A model generated the notes under the pieces. The model saw nothing but the letters and a program-made list of their open reading frames with translations. It ran no database searches and was not told the DNA's origin. The position numbers were made by a program, and so were the translations under genes. From NCBI GenBank assembly GCA_947584825.1, contig CANPWR010000023.1, positions 1 through 15,316 on the forward strand: DNA of 15,316 nt, written 5' to 3'. The stretch is from an uncultured Clostridia bacterium. GTDB taxonomy: Bacteria > Bacillota > Clostridia > Oscillospirales > Ruminococcaceae. This document shows positions 7,127-14,162 of this stretch, one piece after another (the stretch's first letter is position 1; each line of letters starts with the position of its first letter).

Positions 7127-8035
7127 ATGGATTCAAGCGGAGCAATCTCTGCTGTTAGCTTGAATAAATGTATTTATTTTAGTTTAGATAAGGAAAGATA
7201 TACACCCTACACGACATTTAAAGGATCCTTTATTATACCCGAGTATTATGAGGAAATTATTTCAATTAAATTTTTAATTGACGGTAATGCTGTACATTAC
7301 GGTTCAGTAGATTCGGCTAAAATGACCTTTAAAACCGGATTCTACAGGCTTGATATATCTTCACGTTCATATACCCTTGCATTGGGACTAAATCAGCCAA
7401 AGCCTCAGATAAATTCATCTGTATCTCTTAGCAGTTTGTTATCAAATAATGTTTCGCTTAGTAATGTAACTTATGAAACAGGAACTAAAACTGTCAATTA
7501 CATATATGTTTTAGAAAACTCTACCTTGTGGGACGCAGTTGTAGCATATTCATTAAAAGCATATAATAAATATCCTTATATCTACAAAACAAATGAGATA
7601 AGGATAAATGCGCCGACAAGTATTAAATCAAGAGATTACAATCAATCTTCAATTATAGAAATATATAATGGATCAACTTTGTCAAATTTGATTTCACATA
7701 TTCATATGAGGGACACTGACGGTAATTATGAGAAATATAATCTCACCGACAATTACGCAATTTCAAGGGATATTATAAGACATAAGCAAATTCCTCTTGA
7801 CAGACAATGGCTGGCTGATACTAATATGGCATTGACAAGCAGGATCAATTATGCCAAAAGAGGAACAAAATACAGAGGAATAAAGGCTTTAGGGTATTCG
7901 GGCGAAGAGCTTTTTGATAAGTTTAAATATTCTTTCAATTCAACCAGTAATACCTGTAATATTCACAAGCTAAACATCAGCGGAAGCAATAATGTTATTT
8001 ACACAACTATGTACGAATATTTTGATGCATATTGA
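7127..8035 (+). CDS. Phage baseplate hub-like protein
   Basis: A 302-residue protein that I read as a hub of the late-control-D/gp27 type, which caps the tail and carries the puncturing tip. Evidence: the N-terminal beta domain ending with FYRLDISSRSYTLALGLNQP (near 72-91), similar to the strand-turn typical of these hubs, and the segment at 130-160 (NSTLWDAVVAYSLKAYNKYP then YIYKTNEI), which resembles the connecting or LysM-like element found in them. The C-terminal half has RHKQIPLDRQW and looks like a beta domain with many Asn/Ser. Alternative start at ATT 7097 is discussed separately. It is the last gene of the block and is followed by a strong terminator; no tape measure, tube or lysin flanks it, which is odd for a hub. 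Confidence in phage origin is higher than in the exact role. Confidence 0.45.
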   Translation: MDSSGAISAVSLNKCIYFSLDKERYTPYTTFKGSFIIPEYYEEIISIKFLIDGNAVHYGSVDSAKMTFKTGFYRLDISSRSYTLALGLNQPKPQINSSVSLSSLLSNNVSLSNVTYETGTKTVNYIYVLENSTLWDAVVAYSLKAYNKYPYIYKTNEIRINAPTSIKSRDYNQSSIIEIYNGSTLSNLISHIHMRDTDGNYEKYNLTDNYAISRDIIRHKQIPLDRQWLADTNMALTSRINYAKRGTKYRGIKALGYSGEELFDKFKYSFNSTSNTCNIHKLNISGSNNVIYTTMYEYFDAY

Positions 8036-8081
8036 TTAAGAAAATAGTAGCTGTTTAAAAATTAAATAATTTTGTACAAAA

Positions 8082-8128
8082 AAAGGAACAGATTTTCCAT
8101 AACGGAAAACTGTTCCTTTGTATTTTTA
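8082..8128. terminator. Strong bidirectional terminator between converging genes
   Basis: AAAGGAACAG (8082-8091) pairs with CTGTTCCTTT (8110-8119); after one bulged A the stem continues with TTTTCC (8093-8098) against GGAAAA (8104-8109) around a 5-nt loop. A-rich sequence before and T-rich sequence after make it work on both strands, ending the phage block and the minus-strand coiled-coil gene. Confidence 0.85.
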
Positions 8129-8136
8129 TTTGTGTC

Positions 8137-8607
8137 TTATTTAGTTTCGTTTTTAGGAGCATTTGCTGCCCTTACTGCTTCTCTTGTACCCTTTATATTG
8201 TTTAGAGCAGTGGTCAGTGATTTCTCAGTTGATGCCAGAACGCTGTCGATCTTTTCAGACATTGCATTTCTTATATCTCTGTCCATAGCATATGCCTGAG
8301 CTGTTATTTCCGCTGCCTGCTCTTTTGCCTGCTTCAAAATCTCTTCATTTGAAACAAGTACTTTAGCTCTGTCCTCAGCTTTTTTGATAATAACTTCCGC
8401 TTTTTTATTTGCTTCAGTCATTATAATAGCCTTGTCATTCTGAAGCTCCTTGGCCTTCTTAATATCAGCGGGAAGATTATATCTTATGCTGTCAATATAC
8501 TCTCTCAGTTTTTCTGTGTCAACAAGTGTTTTCTTGTTTGTAAATGGAACTGTAACCGCCTTGTCCAACAACTCATCCATCAAATCCAGAATTTCATCAA
8601 TCTTCAT
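8137..8607 (-). CDS. Coiled-coil protein related to ATP synthase stalk-like proteins (unknown role)
   Basis: A 156-residue, highly charged helical protein. Residues ~50-110 form a long Lys/Glu/Ala coiled coil (KKAKELQNDK, EANKKAEVIIKKAEDRAKVL, KQAKEQAAEITAQA), like stalk subunits of F/V-type ATPases or DivIVA-type scaffolds. Proteins of this kind are found next to coaD in many Clostridia and are often named only ATPase or hypothetical; I know no established function. It lacks a membrane segment and a Walker motif, so it is neither a b-subunit nor an enzyme by itself. The ATG has AAGGAG 9 nt upstream. It lies 111 nt after coaD on the same strand, probably cotranscribed, and ends at the bidirectional terminator. 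Confidence 0.7.
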   Translation of the reverse strand: MKIDEILDLMDELLDKAVTVPFTNKKTLVDTEKLREYIDSIRYNLPADIKKAKELQNDKAIIMTEANKKAEVIIKKAEDRAKVLVSNEEILKQAKEQAAEITAQAYAMDRDIRNAMSEKIDSVLASTEKSLTTALNNIKGTREAVRAANAPKNETK

Positions 8608-8718
8608 TTTTTATCTCTCCTTACTTTTTTTGAGGCTTTTGCCTTCTCATTTTAACATTTATTACAAGCATTTTACATAACACATAACACACAAATTATA
8701 AAATGCTGCATATACAAT

Positions 8719-9204
8719 TTAATTTGATATTCTTTTTTTTATTATTTCAAGAACATCTGATGGCACAAACTCACTTATATCTCCGCCGTAGCTTGCTATT
8801 TCCTTTACAACGCTTGAGCTCAGATACATGTTCTCGGCTCTAGTGGTAAGGAAAATAGTATCAGCCTTTTCATAAAGCTTTTTGTTTGCGAGTGCCTGCT
8901 GAAATTCATATTCAAAGTCGGTAACAGCACGAAGTCCTTTTACTATTGCAACAGCACCCTTTTCCCTGCAATATTCAGCCAAAAGTCCGTCGCATTTATC
9001 TACTTTTACGTTGGACAAATGCTTAGATACCGATTTGATCATTTCAATTCGTTCCTCAGCTGAGAAACTGTATGCTTTTTGTGAATTTATTGAAACCGCC
9101 ACGATTACTTCGTCAAACAGCTCGGAGGCACGTTCTATTATATCCAGATGTCCAAGAGTCACAGGGTCAAAGCTGCCCGGACATACCGCTATTTTTTTGT
9201 TCAT
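8719..9204 (-). CDS. coaD: Phosphopantetheine adenylyltransferase
   Basis: CoaD transfers AMP from ATP to 4'-phosphopantetheine, giving dephospho-CoA, the next-to-last step of coenzyme A synthesis, in the cytoplasm. The 161-residue protein has the nucleotidyltransferase motif GSFDPVTLGH (residues 10-19), a central VKGLRAVTDFEYEFQQALAN block for substrate and hexamer contacts, and YLSSSVVKEIASYGGD with SEFVP near the C-terminus, equivalent to the ISSTxVKE motif. Length is exactly typical. The ribosome binding site is weak (GGGA region). It follows rsmD by 41 nt, an arrangement common in Firmicutes, so the two are surely one operon. Confidence 0.97.
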   Translation of the reverse strand: MNKKIAVCPGSFDPVTLGHLDIIERASELFDEVIVAVSINSQKAYSFSAEERIEMIKSVSKHLSNVKVDKCDGLLAEYCREKGAVAIVKGLRAVTDFEYEFQQALANKKLYEKADTIFLTTRAENMYLSSSVVKEIASYGGDISEFVPSDVLEIIKKRISN

Positions 9205-9245
9205 TTAAAGTCCCATCCCTGAATTGATGATATTAAGATAAAAGT

Positions 9246-9794
9246 TTATACTTCGTCAGAGTTTATAGAAAAATAGGTAAGAGAAATTTTACCGTATCTC
9301 TTGGTTTTAGCCTTTTTCAGTTTGCCGTAGCTGTTTTCAAGGACAAGTTCATTTTCATGCTCGCAGACAACTATAGAATTATCTGACATGATCCTGTCTA
9401 AAAGGGGAAGTGCTTTCTCAATAAGTCCCTGTCTGTAAGGAGGGTCTAAAAGAGCAATGTCAATACCCGTTTTCGCAACTGATAAATACTCAATACTGTC
9501 CATATTTAAAACTCTTGACTGAGAATTGAATCCGCAGACTTCAATATTCTTTTTTATTATATCAACGGAGCTTTTGCTCTTGTCAACAAAAACACAGTGC
9601 TTTGCTCCTCGGCTGACAGCTTCAATACCAAGCTGTCCTGAGCCTGCGAAAAGATCAAGCACAGACGCTCCCGGCAAATCAAAATGTATACTTGAGAAAA
9701 TAGCCTCCTTAACCATTTCTGTGGTAGGTCTTACGTCTAGACTGTCAAGAGTGATAAGTTTTTTTCCTCTTGCAATACCTGTGATAACTCTCAT
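9246..9794 (-). CDS. rsmD: 16S rRNA (guanine966-N2)-methyltransferase
   Basis: RsmD methylates G966 of 16S rRNA in the assembled small subunit, using S-adenosylmethionine. The 182-residue protein has the family start MRVITGIARGKKL, the RPTTEMVKEAIF segment, the SAM-binding VLDLFAGSGQLGIEAVSRGA (residues ~45-64), and the catalytic DPPY at 117-120. Length is typical. A GAGG box is 7 nt before the ATG. It opens the rsmD-coaD-coiled-coil operon, with a promoter about 80 nt upstream. Confidence 0.96.
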   Translation of the reverse strand: MRVITGIARGKKLITLDSLDVRPTTEMVKEAIFSSIHFDLPGASVLDLFAGSGQLGIEAVSRGAKHCVFVDKSKSSVDIIKKNIEVCGFNSQSRVLNMDSIEYLSVAKTGIDIALLDPPYRQGLIEKALPLLDRIMSDNSIVVCEHENELVLENSYGKLKKAKTKRYGKISLTYFSINSDEV

Positions 9795-9871
9795 TGCTAA
9801 ACCTCATGTTTCTATCATAAGCGGCAAAATAAAACTTAATTTATTTATTTTGTCAGCTTTTGAATATTTTT

Positions 9872-9900
9872 ATTATAATATATATTTTTTGTTTTGTCTA
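9872..9900 (-). promoter_or_regulatory. Promoter of the rsmD-coaD operon
   Basis: On the minus strand TAGACA (9895-9900) and TATAAT (9872-9877) are 17 nt apart; one mismatch in the -35. Transcription would begin near 9865, about 70 nt before rsmD. The rest of the 345-nt gap between rsmD and the iscU gene is AT-rich and holds only the terminator at 10014-10054. Confidence 0.65.
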
Positions 9901-10013
9901 TATAAATAATGCCCAAATTTGTAATAGTTTTGTTATTTATTCTATAAAATAAAAAGATAAAATATGTTTTAAGTATAAATCAAAACACCATATATTGTGT
10001 TCAAATAAATTCT

Positions 10014-10054
10014 TTAAAATAATAAAGGAGACGGTAAATAGTCTTTCCGTCCCC
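10014..10054 (-). terminator. Terminator of the nifS-iscU operon
   Basis: Read on the minus strand, GGGGACGG pairs with CCGTCTCC as an 8-bp stem with one G-U pair and a 12-nt loop, followed by TTTATTATTTT. On the plus strand the same pairing has an A-C mismatch, which points to minus-strand use. It lies about 85 nt after the iscU stop. Confidence 0.75.
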
Positions 10055-10139
10055 TAATAATCGCATTTTAAAATATGTTTTGTCAATTTGCACAAAGAAA
10101 TTAGAAATTATTACCTTTAAATTTTTGTGATATTACAAT

Positions 10140-10571
10140 TTAGTGACAGCCGTGACAGTCTTCGCACTCTCCAATATCGCCTATAATAGGAGTTGGATCA
10201 ATTCCTTGCTTTTTATAATAGTCTGCAATGGCAGACTTCATTGCTTGTTCTGCAAGTACCGAGCAGTGAAGTTTTGCAGGAGGAAGTCCCTCAAGAGCTT
10301 CGACAACGGCTCTGTTCGTAAGCTTTAAAGCCTCGTCGATGGTCTTTCCTTTTATAAGCTCGGTTGCCATTGAAGATGTAGCTATCGCAGCTCCGCAGCC
10401 GAATGTCTTGAACTTAACATCACTGATGACATCGCCGTCAACCTTGATGTACATTTTCATTATATCCCCGCATTTTGCGTTTCCTACCTCGCCTATACCG
10501 TCAGCGTCAGCGATTTCTCCTACGTTTCTAGGGTTGGTGAAGTGATCCATTACCTTTTCTGAATATATCAT
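10140..10571 (-). CDS. iscU: Iron-sulfur cluster scaffold, IscU/NifU N-terminal type
   Basis: Builds Fe-S clusters from sulfur supplied by the desulfurase upstream and hands them to target proteins. The 143-residue protein keeps the ligands: Cys34 and Asp36 in NAKCGD, Cys59 in TFGCGAAIA, and Cys103 in LHCSVLAEQA. The C-terminus adds a Cys/His-rich tail ECEDCHGCH (Cys136, Cys139, His140, Cys142, His143), a variation on tails seen in Clostridia scaffolds and a possible extra metal site. I start at ATG 10571, 9 nt after AAAGGGG; a TTG two codons earlier sits too close to that box. It is 18 nt behind the desulfurase gene, clearly one operon. Use of Asp36 suggests the IscU rather than SufU manner of cluster handling, but this is an inference. 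Confidence 0.94.
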   Translation of the reverse strand: MIYSEKVMDHFTNPRNVGEIADADGIGEVGNAKCGDIMKMYIKVDGDVISDVKFKTFGCGAAIATSSMATELIKGKTIDEALKLTNRAVVEALEGLPPAKLHCSVLAEQAMKSAIADYYKKQGIDPTPIIGDIGECEDCHGCH

Positions 10572-10589
10572 TATCAATTTCCCCTTTCA

Positions 10590-11789
10590 CTAAATAGTTC
10601 CCGTTATTCCTTCGTTTCTGCATATGCGCTCCCACAAAGGAGACATTGAACGCAGTCTGTCAACGACCTTTGGAATGGTCTCTAAAATATAATCTATGTC
10701 CTCATCGGTAGTCTCTTCTGAAATTGAAAGACGGAGTGAGCCGTGAGCCGTTTCGTGAGGTAAGCCTATTGCCAACAGAACGTGGGACGGGTCGAGACTG
10801 CCAGACGTGCAAGCCGAACCGCTTGATGCTAAAATTCCGTACATATCAAGCATTAAAAGCAGACTTTCTCCCTCGACGCCTCTGATTGAAATGTTCACAT
10901 TTCCGCAAAGACGTTTTTCTCTGTCACCGTTAAGTCTTGTTTCCTGTATCTTTAAAATTCCGTCAATAAGTCTGTCACGCAGCTTTGAGACCTTTTCCTG
11001 CTTTTCTTTTATATTTTTAGTGGCATCGACCATAGCCTGTGCAAGCCCGACAATAGACGGAAGATTTTCTGTTCCTGCTCTTTTATTCTTTTCCTGAGCG
11101 CCTCCGTGAATCAGGTTGGGAAGCGATATGCCGCCCCTTACATACAAAGCACCAACACCTTTCGGAGCATGGATCTTATGTCCCGACAAAGAAAGCATAT
11201 CAATATTTAATGCTTTTACGTCTATTTCTACATTTCCTATCGCCTGAACAGCGTCTGTATGGAAAGGAACTTTTTTCTCTTTGCATATTTCTCCTATTTC
11301 TTTAATAGGTTGTATGGTTCCTATCTCGTTGTTTGCAAACATTATAGTAACTAGACAGGTATCTTCACGGATTGCATTTTTTACATCTTCAGGGTTTATT
11401 AGTCCCTTTTCGTCAACAGGGAGGTAAGTAACCTCATATCCCTGTTTTTCTAGAAATTCGCAGGTGTGAAGCACAGCATGATGTTCAAATACTGATGTTA
11501 TTATATGCTTTTTTCCAGATTTTGAACCGTTTAAAGCCATACCCTTTATTGCCCAGTTGTCTGCCTCAGAGCCGCCTGATGTAAAGAATATTTCATGCGG
11601 CTTTGCACCAATTGCTGCGGCAACTGTTTCTCTTGCTTTTAAAAGAGCCTTTGCAGCGCTTTGCCCAAGCATATATATGCTTGACGCATTTCCGTATTCC
11701 TCAGTGAAATAGGGAAGCATGGCATCTAGAACGCCTTTTGAAACCTTTGTTGTTGCAGCGTTGTCGCAGTAAATAAACTTTTTCTCCAA
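10590..11789 (-). CDS. nifS: Cysteine desulfurase, NifS/IscS type
   Basis: A PLP enzyme that takes sulfur from L-cysteine as a persulfide and gives it to IscU. The 399-residue protein shows DNAATT at the N-terminus, TSGGSEADNWA (70-80), His104 in FEHHAV, HTDAVQAIG (177-185), the PLP lysine Lys205 in SGHKIHAPKGVGALY, RAGTENLP, and the sulfur-carrying Cys327 in SSGSACTSG followed by the long loop of group I desulfurases. The start is TTG 11789 with AAAGGA 11 nt upstream; the first Met is residue 24, inside the conserved part, so no ATG start is possible. It has its own promoter and no iscR-like gene or IscR box in front, so regulation is unknown. Confidence 0.95.
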   Translation of the reverse strand: MEKKFIYCDNAATTKVSKGVLDAMLPYFTEEYGNASSIYMLGQSAAKALLKARETVAAAIGAKPHEIFFTSGGSEADNWAIKGMALNGSKSGKKHIITSVFEHHAVLHTCEFLEKQGYEVTYLPVDEKGLINPEDVKNAIREDTCLVTIMFANNEIGTIQPIKEIGEICKEKKVPFHTDAVQAIGNVEIDVKALNIDMLSLSGHKIHAPKGVGALYVRGGISLPNLIHGGAQEKNKRAGTENLPSIVGLAQAMVDATKNIKEKQEKVSKLRDRLIDGILKIQETRLNGDREKRLCGNVNISIRGVEGESLLLMLDMYGILASSGSACTSGSLDPSHVLLAIGLPHETAHGSLRLSISEETTDEDIDYILETIPKVVDRLRSMSPLWERICRNEGITGTI

Positions 11790-11866
11790 TTTATATCAAG
11801 TCCTTTCAGCATTTAAAAGAAAAAATATGAAAAACAATTCATATAGAAATACTATATTTTATCTAT

Positions 11867-11895
11867 ATTATATAACACTATTAATGAACTTACAA
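11867..11895 (-). promoter_or_regulatory. Promoter of the nifS-iscU operon
   Basis: Minus-strand TTGTAA (11890-11895) and TATAAT (11867-11872), spacing 17 nt. Transcription would begin near 11860, leaving a leader of about 70 nt. No IscR-type operator is visible around it. Confidence 0.65.
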
Positions 11896-11958
11896 GTGCT
11901 GATGTATTAATAAACTTTTAAAGTTAGCAAAGAGTAACTAAAAAGCATCAAAAATCAA

Positions 11959-12393
11959 CTAGAATTTTTTAGATTCCATAACAGCCAACTCGTCGCAGCG
12001 TTCATTTTCGGGATGCCCTGCGTGACCCTTTACCCAAACAAACTTAACCTTGTGCTTATCTAAGAGAGATAAAAGAGTTTCCCAAAGGTCGGGGTTCAAA
12101 GCCTTCTTTTTGTCTGATTTAATCCAGTTGTTTGCCTTCCACTTTTTTGCCCAGCCCTTTTCTATGGCGTCAATTATATATTTGCTGTCGCTGGTTATTG
12201 TTACCTCGCAAGGCTCTTTTAATGCAGAGAGTCCTGCAATTACGGCAGAAAGCTCCATTCTGTTGTTTGTAGTCTGTGGGTGTCCGCCTGAAAGTTCTTT
12301 TTCTATGCCCTTATATCTAAGAATAGTTCCGTAACCGCCGGGACCGGGGTTTCCGGAGCAGGCACCGTCTGTATACATTTCTACTTTCTTCAT
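11959..12393 (-). CDS. rnhA: Ribonuclease HI
   Basis: Degrades the RNA strand of RNA-DNA hybrids (R-loops, primers) in the cytoplasm. The 144-residue protein has the four metal-binding acids at nearly the same numbers as the E. coli enzyme: Asp9 (YTDGACSGNPGPGGYG), Glu47 (RMELSAVIAGL), Asp69 (TSDSKY) and Asp134 (ERCDELA), plus His124 in VKGHAGHPENE. The basic handle region WAKKWKANNWIKSDKK is present. I start at ATG 12393 with GGAG 5 nt upstream; an in-frame ATG at 12447 would add 18 hydrophobic residues lying across the promoter. It has its own promoter and is probably monocistronic; no clear terminator follows it. Confidence 0.96.
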   Translation of the reverse strand: MKKVEMYTDGACSGNPGPGGYGTILRYKGIEKELSGGHPQTTNNRMELSAVIAGLSALKEPCEVTITSDSKYIIDAIEKGWAKKWKANNWIKSDKKKALNPDLWETLLSLLDKHKVKFVWVKGHAGHPENERCDELAVMESKKF

Positions 12394-12438
12394 AAAATCT
12401 CCGTTCTTAATAAAAATAAAAACAGCAAATGTAATGGT

Positions 12439-12467
12439 ATTATACAATATATTTATAAAAAGTTCAA
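12439..12467 (-). promoter_or_regulatory. Promoter of rnhA
   Basis: Minus-strand TTGAAC (12462-12467) and TATAAT (12439-12444), spacing 17 nt. It overlaps the region where a longer rnhA reading frame would start, which argues for the shorter protein. Start of RNA near 12432, leader about 40 nt. Confidence 0.65.
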
Positions 12468-12589
12468 GTGCAATTTATTCTGAATTTGACCTTAAGTGAG
12501 GACTGTTTATATATTATTATAGTTATCTGAGTATTTCAAATTTGTCATATTGCACAAAATATAATTGGTAAATTGGGTAATATATATGA

Positions 12590-12618
12590 TTGATTTAGTC
12601 GTTTAATTTGTATATAAT
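12590..12618 (+). promoter_or_regulatory. Promoter of the solute-binding lipoprotein gene
   Basis: TTGATT (12590-12595) and TATAAT (12613-12618), spacing 17 nt, on the plus strand. RNA would start near 12625, about 50 nt before the ATG. No clear operator palindrome was seen around it. Confidence 0.65.
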
Positions 12619-12677
12619 TGTATTAGGTATTAAGTTTATTTGATTCGGCTTAAAACCAAAATGAAAAAGGAGGAATT

Positions 12678-14084
12678 ATGTTGAAAATTGCAAAAAGAAT
12701 AGGTTGTGCAACTTTGGCTCTTTTGATGACACTTGCCATATCAGGATGCTCTAACAAAAATGATGAAAGTTCGCATGTTGATAAGGTTAAAGTAAATTCA
12801 ACAGCAGCTGCAGAAGCTATTGAAGCTATTCCTGACGGTGCTCAGAAAGAGCTTATCTGGATGGGAACTTATAATCTTAATCCTACAAAGGAGGGAGATG
12901 AAAAATCCGTAGAATTGTCTTTGTTTGAGAAAAAGGGCGGTTCGATTAAGTGGATTGAAGTTTGGGACGACCAGAAATTCGACAAACTTGCAACAGCTAT
13001 TACATCAGGAAAGGACGTTCCTGATATATTCAAATATGAGTGGCTCGCATTCCCTTCTCAGGTAGTTACCGGAATGTATCAGCCGATTGATGAAATTGTT
13101 GATTTCAATTCTGATATTTGGGCAGACGTTAAACCTACGGCAGATCAGTTCTCGCTGAAAGGTAAGCACTATGTTGCTCCTATCAGTTTTAGTGTGGGAA
13201 CTCTTATGATGTATAATAAGGATATTATTGATAATGAAGGTTTAGATGATCCTTACGAGCTTTATACAAAGGGCGAATGGAACTATGATACCTGGTATGA
13301 AATAATGTCCGCATTTAAGTCAAATGCCACCGGAGAAGAAGAAAGATACGGTATTGCAGGATGGTTTGCACCTCAGCTCGTTCAGCAAACAGGAAAAACT
13401 ATGGTTACATATGAAAACGGTGAGTTTAAGAATAATTTGAATGATCCTGATATTGAGAGAGCAGAGGAGCTTCTTTACAACATTGGTAAAGAAGGCTTGG
13501 TTGATCTTAATTGGTACAATTCAGCAAAGAGTTGCTTCACAACAGGTACTACATTGTTCTACAATATGGGACCTTGGGCAATGACCGGAACTAATGGACC
13601 TACAGCAGATGATAACTGGAAGGTTGTTCCTATTCCTCCGTATCCTCAAAGCGATGGAAAGTATATGAGTTCAGATATGCTTGCATATATGTGGGTAAAG
13701 GGTTCAACTGCTAAGGAAGCAGTTAAGTGTTGGTATGAGTGCTCTAGAGTTGCAACCTTTGATGAAGAATATAAAGAAACCAGTAAAGAAAAGTTCTTCG
13801 TTTCAAATCCTGGTTGGGATGAGGAAATGTATCAGGTTCTGCAGGATGCCAGCTCAAGTGAGTATAAGCAGATTTTCGACTTCGGTTACGGAATTTCGTC
13901 TGTTTTGGCTGAGGACGATTCAGCAAAAGGAATACGTGCACCTATAGGAGCATTGTATGAGGATATATATAAGATGGATGAAAATGGTTCTCAAAGAACA
14001 TGGTCGGCAATGAAAAATAAATATACCGGCACAATAGATTCTGAGCTTAAGGCAATGAATGAGAAAATAAAAGCATTTAAATAA
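12678..14084 (+). CDS. ABC transporter extracellular solute-binding lipoprotein (family 1, sugar-type), no permease nearby
   Basis: Captures a solute, probably a sugar or oligosaccharide, outside the membrane and delivers it to an ABC importer. The 468-residue protein starts with MLKIAKRIGC, a hydrophobic stretch and the lipobox AISGC, so Cys24 would be lipidated. The mature part has the family 1 pattern: IKWIEVWDDQKFDKLATAITSGKDVPDIF, Trp/Tyr-rich ligand-side segments (GEWNYDTWYEIM; MGPWAMTGTN) and VVPIPPYPQSDGKYM. Start is ATG with AGGAGG 4 nt away; TTG at 12681 is also possible. It has its own promoter and a strong terminator at its end, so it is monocistronic; no permease or ATPase is in the window. 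It must use a transporter encoded elsewhere, or act as a sensor. The ligand cannot be read from sequence; a link to the glucan phosphorylase 12 kb away is only suggestive. Confidence 0.88.
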   Translation: MLKIAKRIGCATLALLMTLAISGCSNKNDESSHVDKVKVNSTAAAEAIEAIPDGAQKELIWMGTYNLNPTKEGDEKSVELSLFEKKGGSIKWIEVWDDQKFDKLATAITSGKDVPDIFKYEWLAFPSQVVTGMYQPIDEIVDFNSDIWADVKPTADQFSLKGKHYVAPISFSVGTLMMYNKDIIDNEGLDDPYELYTKGEWNYDTWYEIMSAFKSNATGEEERYGIAGWFAPQLVQQTGKTMVTYENGEFKNNLNDPDIERAEELLYNIGKEGLVDLNWYNSAKSCFTTGTTLFYNMGPWAMTGTNGPTADDNWKVVPIPPYPQSDGKYMSSDMLAYMWVKGSTAKEAVKCWYECSRVATFDEEYKETSKEKFFVSNPGWDEEMYQVLQDASSSEYKQIFDFGYGISSVLAEDDSAKGIRAPIGALYEDIYKMDENGSQRTWSAMKNKYTGTIDSELKAMNEKIKAFK

Positions 14085-14094
14085 TGTTTATTTG

Positions 14095-14128
14095 AAAAGG
14101 GCAGTTCTCATGTGAGAACTGCCCTTTT
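14095..14128. terminator. Perfect inverted-repeat bidirectional terminator
   Basis: AAAAGGGCAGTTCTCA (14095-14110) is followed after two bases by its exact complement (14113-14128), giving a stem of about 15 bp with a 4-nt loop and T runs on both strands. It serves the lipoprotein gene on the plus strand and the asparaginase-like gene on the minus strand. Confidence 0.92.
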
Positions 14129-14162
14129 GTCGTATGCGATAATCTATTAATTCTTACAATTG

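Noticed and set aside
693..8136. Attachment-site direct repeats or a tRNA flanking the phage-type block
   Set aside because: I compared the two flanks by eye and found no shared repeat of useful length and no tRNA-like cloverleaf; a short or diverged repeat could be missed.
8072..8299. Plus-strand ORF with hydrophobic segments after the hub-like gene (holin-like at first sight)
   Set aside because: It begins inside the strong terminator and runs antisense to the coiled-coil gene; the hydrophobicity is the reverse reading of Lys/Glu/Ala codons.
8647..8695. Short tandem repeat (ACATAACACATAACAC) between coaD and the coiled-coil gene
   Set aside because: Only two copies of about seven bases in AT-rich intergenic DNA; no function can be argued.
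12394..12447. 18-residue N-terminal extension of RNase HI
   Set aside because: The -10 box of the rnhA promoter lies inside it, and ATG 12393 has a GGAG box and matches the family's start.
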